DNA of 64,000 nt, taken from the NCBI GenBank assembly GCA_035048495.1, contig CM068544.1, positions 50,803,893 to 50,867,892 of the forward strand, read 5' to 3'. The DNA is from Euptelea pleiosperma. Taxonomy: Eukaryota; Streptophyta; Magnoliopsida; Ranunculales; Eupteleaceae. A program made the translations under genes and the position numbers. The notes under the pieces were generated by a model. It was given only the letters and a program-made list of their open reading frames with translations. It searched no databases and had not been told where the DNA came from. Below, in pieces: positions 58,600 to 64,000 of the stretch (position 1 is the stretch's first letter; the number at the start of each line of letters is the position of its first letter).

Positions 58600-59005
58600 C
58601 ACATATAACTTAATCTGATGACCTGTCTTTTCTGTTCAATGCTATCAAAAAAGTTAGTGATAATATCTCCATCACATATTATGCCACTAAATTATAACGC
58701 TATAAACCATAACATCTTCCATATTGACATTTGTAAAATGACAAATTTGCCCTTGATCAAGACCCATCAAGCCCATCAATCCCTCACATACTTCAAATTT
58801 TTTTTTTTTGTTCTTTTTCGTAGGCCAGCCATGCTTGAATAAACCACAACCATATTTATATGTGGATGGTCTCGAGGAATCCAATGGGTTTGCGGAAGTG
58901 ACAAATTTCAACTTTATCAACAAGAGCTAGCATATAAGAAGTCAAGACTGTGATTTAAGATCAAAATCACATTGTGATTTAGGGATTTCAGGATCCTCAT
59001 TAGAG
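58600..59005 (+). promoter_or_regulatory. upstream module of P450 copy F
   Basis: It has GACCTGTCTTTTCTGTTCAA, GGCCAGCCATGCTTGAATAA and a TATA box TATAAGAA (58933-58940). From about 58800 to the ATG it matches copy C almost base for base (for example AAATCACATTGTGATTTAGG), although the exon that follows is E-like. Confidence 0.65.
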
Positions 59006-59372
59006 ATGTCGTTTCTTGTCTTGATTGCAGTCACTCTTGTTTCCTCCTTGTTTCTGTTTAATTTTTTTAGGAGGGATCTTAGAACGAAAAATCTCCCCAA
59101 TGGGTCTCTGGGTCTTCTGTAATCGGGGAATCGTGGAGCTTTCTTCGAGCCCAGAGGGAAGATCGTGGTGAGGACTGGATATATGAGAGGGTGTCCAAAC
59201 ATGGTCCAGTGTTTAAGACCTCTCTAATGGGTTCCCCTACTGTGGTTATTACTGGTAAGGCAGGTAACAAGTTCATACTTGGCTCGAATGCTGAAGTTCT
59301 TCTTTCAAAGCAACCCACGCCGATCTCGGCAATTGCAGGAAAACACAACATCATAGAACTCACAGGAGACAG
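59006..59372 (+). pseudogene. cytochrome P450, CYP716-like (copy F), exon 1 only
   Basis: Only exon 1 is present, 367 bp against 368 in every other B-group copy. One C is missing near 59117 (GGTCTTCTGTAATC where E has CTTCCTGTAATC), which brings TAA at codon 39. Downstream of the lesion the sequence still encodes SNAEVLLSKQPTPISAIAGK, one change from E. It ends at an intact donor, is followed by E-like intron 1, and then runs into SAUR 3' flank with no exons 2-4. It is a dead partial duplicate. Confidence 0.95.
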
Positions 59373-59945
59373 GTGACTATATTAATGAATCCATGACGTA
59401 CTTGAACATACATCACCTGAAGCATGCAATTAGGTGGTTCTAGGGTCGAAGGTGCCACCTTGCTGAGTCGGTAAGGCTTGTGAGTGTTGATACCATAAAC
59501 CTGGGTTCGATGTCCATGGACGTACCTCAATCTTGAGGGAACCACGAAAATCTTTGTGTCGTGTGTTTGCATCTTCATTCTATTTCTTTCTTTTGATTAT
59601 GTTTCGGTTTGCTTGTAGTAGCTCCAACAGTTTAGAAACATTGATTTTCGATCATTTATCCTTACCTTACAAAATCTTAACCAGTAAACATTCAATCATC
59701 CAAAAAAATTAATTCTCTCCATTGATGAACAAGGTTAACAAGTTTAATCATTAATCATATATTTATCAAAAAGGTCAGAGAACGAACGACCCACAATTAA
59801 CAGAACTGTGAAATCAAAACATTTTAATCAAACTATATAAAGATGTATTTAATAAAAAAAAAAAGGAGAGAGAAGAGTTAGCCGATCTGATCATCTGCGA
59901 GTGTTCCATCGATCCGCGCGCCCGCCTAGATTCCAGTGAAACAGT

Positions 59946-60275
59946 TCATCCTGTTTTCTTCTTAGCCTTCTCAAACTGGAGTACGGAGTCGAACGTCTCC
60001 GTGGAGCATGGTATCGCGAAGGGTCCGGGAACTCTGTTAATGAGTTCGTCCTCGTACTTGTGGAGGAATGCAACAAAGGTTGGGGATAATAGGTACTTCC
60101 TGGGAACCCAGTATTTCTTGCGATTTTCACCGACGTACATCATAAATTTGCCTTTTAACGAAGGAGCCTTCTCATCATCGTCTTTCATTAGGATGTATTC
60201 GTTGTGGCTCTTGGGACGACTTAGCTTCTTCTTCAGTGATTCAAGTTTTTCACGAACGACTGTAATGGCAGACAT
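59946..60275 (-). CDS. SAUR-like auxin-responsive protein (copy 2)
   Basis: 109 residues, identical to the SAUR at 55667-55996 except Gln for Lys in the C-terminal SVLQFEKAKKK. The SAUR core (YVGENRKKYWVP, IPCSTETF) and start choice are the same. The upstream leader, downstream flank and distal MITE fragment are also nearly identical, so promoter and gene were copied together. Such close identity means either recent duplication or gene conversion. Both copies appear able to encode protein. Confidence 0.87.
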   Translation of the reverse strand: MSAITVVREKLESLKKKLSRPKSHNEYILMKDDDEKAPSLKGKFMMYVGENRKKYWVPRKYLLSPTFVAFLHKYEDELINRVPGPFAIPCSTETFDSVLQFEKAKKKTG

Positions 60276-60749
60276 ACTGATTAGATTTACGAATTCAAAG
60301 AAACGAGTTCTAGGGTTTAGAAAGAAGAGGAGTAGGTTCAACTCTGAAGATGATGAAAATTAGTAAGGTGTGTTGGGGGTTCTTATAGACTTTTTTACTT
60401 ACTTGGGTCGTTTAGAGTTTTAGATTTGGTTGTTTTCCTATTCCGTCTATTACGAAGGAAAGATTCCACTCTTTTCGATCTTGGATCTCTTGATTTGTTA
60501 TACAAAACCACCAATGGCGCCGTTGGAATTCAGCATTATTCATGGCTCATTTATGGGGCCATTGGATTCGAGCAGTTTTCGATCCAACGGCTAGAAATCT
60601 CCAATAAGGCTAATTCTTTTGCGTAGGTCGATCAAGGGATGGGCCAAACATTCACGGGTCAGCGGACTCAGAAGAGCGTGCCACAGGGCATGTTTTTACA
60701 CGACCCGCAATGGGGGAAGGTAACAATAAAATCATTTTGTTAGGGTTGT

Positions 60750-61139
60750 GATGTAACAAGGTATACCTGAGATCTTTTCATTTGCGGAAGCGGTAATTTT
60801 GGTAGTCACCACTGCCATCTGGGTCCACTGACCGCATGGATGTTTAGCCCCCCTTAATAGACAGTCATCCAAAAAATCAGCTTCTTTAATGATTTCAAGT
60901 CGTTAGTTTTAGTACTCAAAAAATGGTTGCATTCAACGGCTATAAGAACACGTTAAAAGTGCTAAACAAAGTGTTAAAATATAATGGTTATAGATTACCA
61001 ATCAAGGTGAATTTTGGTCTGTATATCCATCAAGGGGTGGGATAAACATCCATGCGGTCAGTGAGCCCAGATGGCAGCAGTGACTACCAAAAATGCCGCT
61101 TCCGCAAATGAAACAGTTTCAGGCATACCTTGTTACATC
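60750..61139. mobile_element. MITE family C, copy 4
   Basis: Ends GATGTAACAAGGTATACCTG and GGCATACCTTGTTACATC. The sub-terminal CATTTGCGGAAGCGG and its inverse CCGCTTCCGCAAATG are a perfect 15-bp match. Confidence 0.75.
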
Positions 61140-61321
61140 TTTTTCCTTTGTTATACCACGTGGCTCATAATGTGGGCGGTCATCGAAGTTTTACACAGTA
61201 TCCAAGTATGAAACCCAACCCAACGTCTGATTCTATCTCGAAGAACCATCGAAAATATGACTTCAAATCAACAAGGAGAAAGTGCAGGAAAAATCCAAAG
61301 AGAAATCAAACTTTCATTATG

Positions 61322-61500
61322 GGTCGGTTCTGGTGACCAACACCTTGGTGTACCCTCGTAGAAGATGAATCAATGGCTGATTTTTGGTGAAGATGATCTA
61401 TATGGTGAGGAGATCATCCTCACCAAAAATCAGCCATTGATTCATCTTCTATGAGGGTACACCAAGGTATTGGTCAAAACTGTTGGTCACCGGAACCCCC
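61322..61500. mobile_element. MITE family D, copy 6, near-perfect hairpin
   Basis: Left arm ACCTTGGTGTACCCTCGTAG onward to about 61402 and its inverse from about 61408 to 61467. The arms pair with very few mismatches over nearly 60 bp. GGTCACCGGAACC and GGTTCTGGTGACC form the outer ends. Confidence 0.75.
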
Positions 61501-62180
61501 CGGACCCTTTCATTATTAACTTCAATTTGTAACATAACCAATTTTAAAAAGACAGCCAAAATTCCAATTTGACATAAATAACAAAACTTACTATACAATA
61601 AAGAAATCATAATTCTGATGAAACTCTTCAAATCACATTAAGTTGCTAAATTAAGATATTCCAAAATAAACCCGACCCAAAAATGACTAAAAACAAGCTA
61701 ATAAAAATTACCAAAAGTGGGTAAAAACAACAATTTGAATCTTTAATTACAAACTCTTTTCGACTTGAAAATTGACAATGAATCATTAGATTGATTACTT
61801 CGAGACACCCTAGTGCATAAGCTATAATATGCAATCCGACTTCTGACGGCCAAGTTATGATCCTACCTAATTTCTTTTGATCTTAACGTTTCATAAATTG
61901 CACTACAACCCTTACCCGTTCTACACCGGGGTACCAACCTGGTTGAATTGTACTTCAACCTATTTTGATACAGTTCCTCGGATCTAGATTTGGATCTACC
62001 CACATCCAACACATCTCACGCTAGTATTATACTGCACGTGAGATGTGTACAACTTGCCTGACCGGCGCTGGTCTAGTATCTACAGGACTACCTACAATAC
62101 TATTAACTCGGGGCTTTTCCACAACACTACCTCTTCCTACTAACCAATTAACCAACTCTTTTAACTCAAGTTTGTCTTTT
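61501..62180. other. intergenic, no gene recognised
   Basis: AT-rich, with short frames only on both strands. I see no domain or clear repeat. Confidence 0.35.
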
Positions 62181-62181
62181 A

Positions 62182-62778
62182 ATGAAAGGTCGGGCTCCAT
62201 TGACAGCCCTAAAATGACAGGATTTTGTACAAGACATAAATATGTGCCACATGCCACACTCTTAGAGGACTCTGACTGTATGGATGTTTGGCCAATCCCT
62301 AGGTGGACCTACAAACCAAAATGGAACCTGATTAGTGATTTCTAGGCGTTGGATCTTTGTACCTCAAATACTGCTAAAATTCCCACAGTTGAGATCAACC
62401 CATGAAAATATGTCCAATCCAACATCTTCAAATCACTAATCAAGCTGAATTTTGGTTTGTAGGTCCACCTAGTAGTAAAACTTCTATCACACGAAATTGT
62501 AAATCACACAAAACACACCCAATGAGTTCTCGGCTCGTACACAAGTGTTTTTGCAACGTACCCATGTGCTTTTGCTTTTTTGGTGTAGGTGCGGAGAACT
62601 CATTGGCTGTGTTTTGTGTGATTTACAATCCCATTGTGACAGAAGTTTTACTCGTCCACCTAGGGATTGGCCAAACATCCATTCAGTCAGAGTCCTCAGA
62701 GTGTGCCACGTATTATATATTGTGTCCTGTACAGATCCTGTCATTTTAGGGCTGTCAAAGGAGCCAGACCCTTAATGA
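62182..62778. mobile_element. MULE-type MITE (family B), copy 11, with long arms and a nested MITE
   Basis: Here the inverted arms extend beyond the usual ends: TTGACAGCCCTAAAATGACA on the left and its exact inverse on the right (about 62737-62756). The body is the family text. A family G MITE is inserted at 62472-62653. Confidence 0.65.
62472..62653. mobile_element. MITE family G, copy 2, nested
   Basis: It runs from GTAGTAAAACTTCTATC to GACAGAAGTTTTACTC. GTCCACCTA is repeated exactly on each side (62463-62471 and 62654-62662), a 9-bp duplication, so family G is also Mutator-like. The arms share AATGAGTTCTC and GAGAACTCATT. Confidence 0.85.
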
Positions 62779-62779
62779 A

Positions 62780-63140
62780 AATGCATTTTTTTGTATGTTG
62801 GCTAACATTCAGAAAATGCCTCTATTTTGTCTCATTTGTTCTCTTACAATAATTCACATGGACAGGGGTGTTTTGGTCTTACAATTGTCACAAAGGCATA
62901 CGTAAATTGTAGCTCATTAAATGCTCTATTACACTAAAAGATCAAAAAACTTATTCTCCCTAAAATAGCCCTCAAATTATTTAAATTTCACAAACGTTAA
63001 ATATTTTATCTTTTGTAATTATTTCTCTTTAGGGGCGTTTTAGTACTTCCACATTTTAACATTTGAAACCATTGGTGGAAGCATTTTACACACTGACGTC
63101 CATCATCACTGGCGTCCATCATCAACGTTGATGCAACGTC
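62780..63140. other. no gene recognised
   Basis: AT-rich spacer without structure that I can support. Confidence 0.35.
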
Positions 63141-63149
63141 ACCGTGTGA

Positions 63150-63450
63150 AACACGCACGTGGCACACTATTAGAGGCTATTGACTGTATTGATGTTTGTC
63201 CCATCCCTAGATAAACGTACCTAACAAAAATAAGTTTGATTAGTGATTTCTAACCATTGGATCTGAGTACCTCAAATACTGTTATAAATGTACGGTTAAA
63301 AATTAACCATGAAGAGGACTCTAATTCAACTGATAGAAATTAAAAATTATATTGAATTTTGTATGTATGTCCAAATAGGGATGGACCAAATATCCATCCT
63401 GTCATTGGTCTCTAAGAATGTGCCACGTGGCTCATAAAATGATCCTTCAT
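63150..63450. mobile_element. MULE-type MITE (family B), copy 12
   Basis: Both arms keep CACGTG (GCACGTGGCACACTATTAG near 63157 and GTGCCACGTGGCTC near 63420), with family text between. Confidence 0.6.
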
Positions 63451-63864
63451 CAATGGTGTCAAAATTTAAATTCTGCGAAAAAAAAGATAAAAAGCTAATT
63501 CTATTTGGATGTCCCAACATGACATGATTAAAAGAGTAAAGATCATATCGTCTGCTAATAATACCAGACCAGTGCTGATCAAGCAAATTTTACTCTTGTG
63601 AGATGTACCAAGTTTAGTACACATTTTCTCCACGCCGCAATAATCCAGGCAATATCATTCAAAACAAAAATAATTTTGGGTTTTTACTGATCAGGAGGTG
63701 GCCCAGATTATAGATTTTACCAGGTTAGTTTGATGACTTCCCAAATGTACGATGGATATTCTCGGTACACGCAAGGTTGGGTGCACCGTAGGGCCGTCTA
63801 GATGCAAGTTGGGGCCTAAGGCAAAAACTCCATATCATATCAGGCCTTTTAATATTTAATATAT

Positions 63865-64000
63865 TAATATAGGATCTGGATCGGGGGCACAACCATTTGG
63901 TGGATCCACTTCGAAGATGAATCAACGGCCGATTTTTGGTGAGGATGATCTCTTTGGTGAGGACATCCTCGCAAAAATCCAAATCATTCCGATATTCGTA
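63865..64000. mobile_element. MITE family D, copy 7, cut by the window end
   Basis: It opens GGATCTGGATCGGGGGCAC and has GAAGATGAATCAACGGCCGA and GGATGATCTCTTTGGTGAGG. The rest lies beyond the window. Confidence 0.6.

Overview
This window is nuclear DNA of a flowering plant. The evidence is spliced genes with GT-AG introns, a receptor-like cytoplasmic kinase of plant type, a tandem array of plant cytochrome P450 genes of the CYP716 type (CYP85 clan), a pair of SAUR genes, and dense plant-type transposable elements (MULE, hAT-like, Harbinger-like, CACTA and SINE-like). The species cannot be fixed from the sequence. No bacterial operon, CRISPR array, rRNA gene or convincing tRNA gene was seen.

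Layout. 1-11.3 kb is gene-poor and made of small inverted-repeat transposons (several nested), a 1.26-kb MULE with long terminal repeats, an LTR-like stretch with a 48-bp tandem repeat, and a LINE RNase-H remnant. 11.5-18.4 kb holds one four-coding-exon gene for a 544-residue receptor-like cytoplasmic kinase in which all three canonical catalytic positions are changed, so it is predicted to be a pseudokinase. Its 2.7-kb intron is packed with nested elements. 18.6-22 kb is again repeats. 22.1-59.4 kb is an array of six P450 copies, all on the + strand, called A to F here. A (22133-25476), B (26802-30651), D (44594-49333) and E (52280-54813) are open. C (31913-42316) is cut in its second codon by a 7.9-kb CACTA transposon with a 3-bp target duplication. 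F (59006-59372) is only a first exon with a 1-bp deletion. Two nearly identical SAUR genes on the - strand follow E and F, which shows that a P450-plus-SAUR block was duplicated and the second block lost P450 exons 2-4. 60.4-64 kb is repeats.

How the genes relate. B-F share exon lengths, intron phases and an upstream module with a TATA box 70-80 bp before the ATG. A is an older relative whose first intron sits elsewhere. The array looks like a lineage-specific expansion of terpenoid-type oxidases. No terpene or oxidosqualene cyclase lies in the window, so a biosynthetic cluster cannot be claimed. The kinase and SAUR genes have no visible functional link to the P450s.

Exon limits were placed by eye from reading frame, GT-AG signals and comparison among paralogues. 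Transposon classes rest on terminal repeats and target duplications seen in the sequence.
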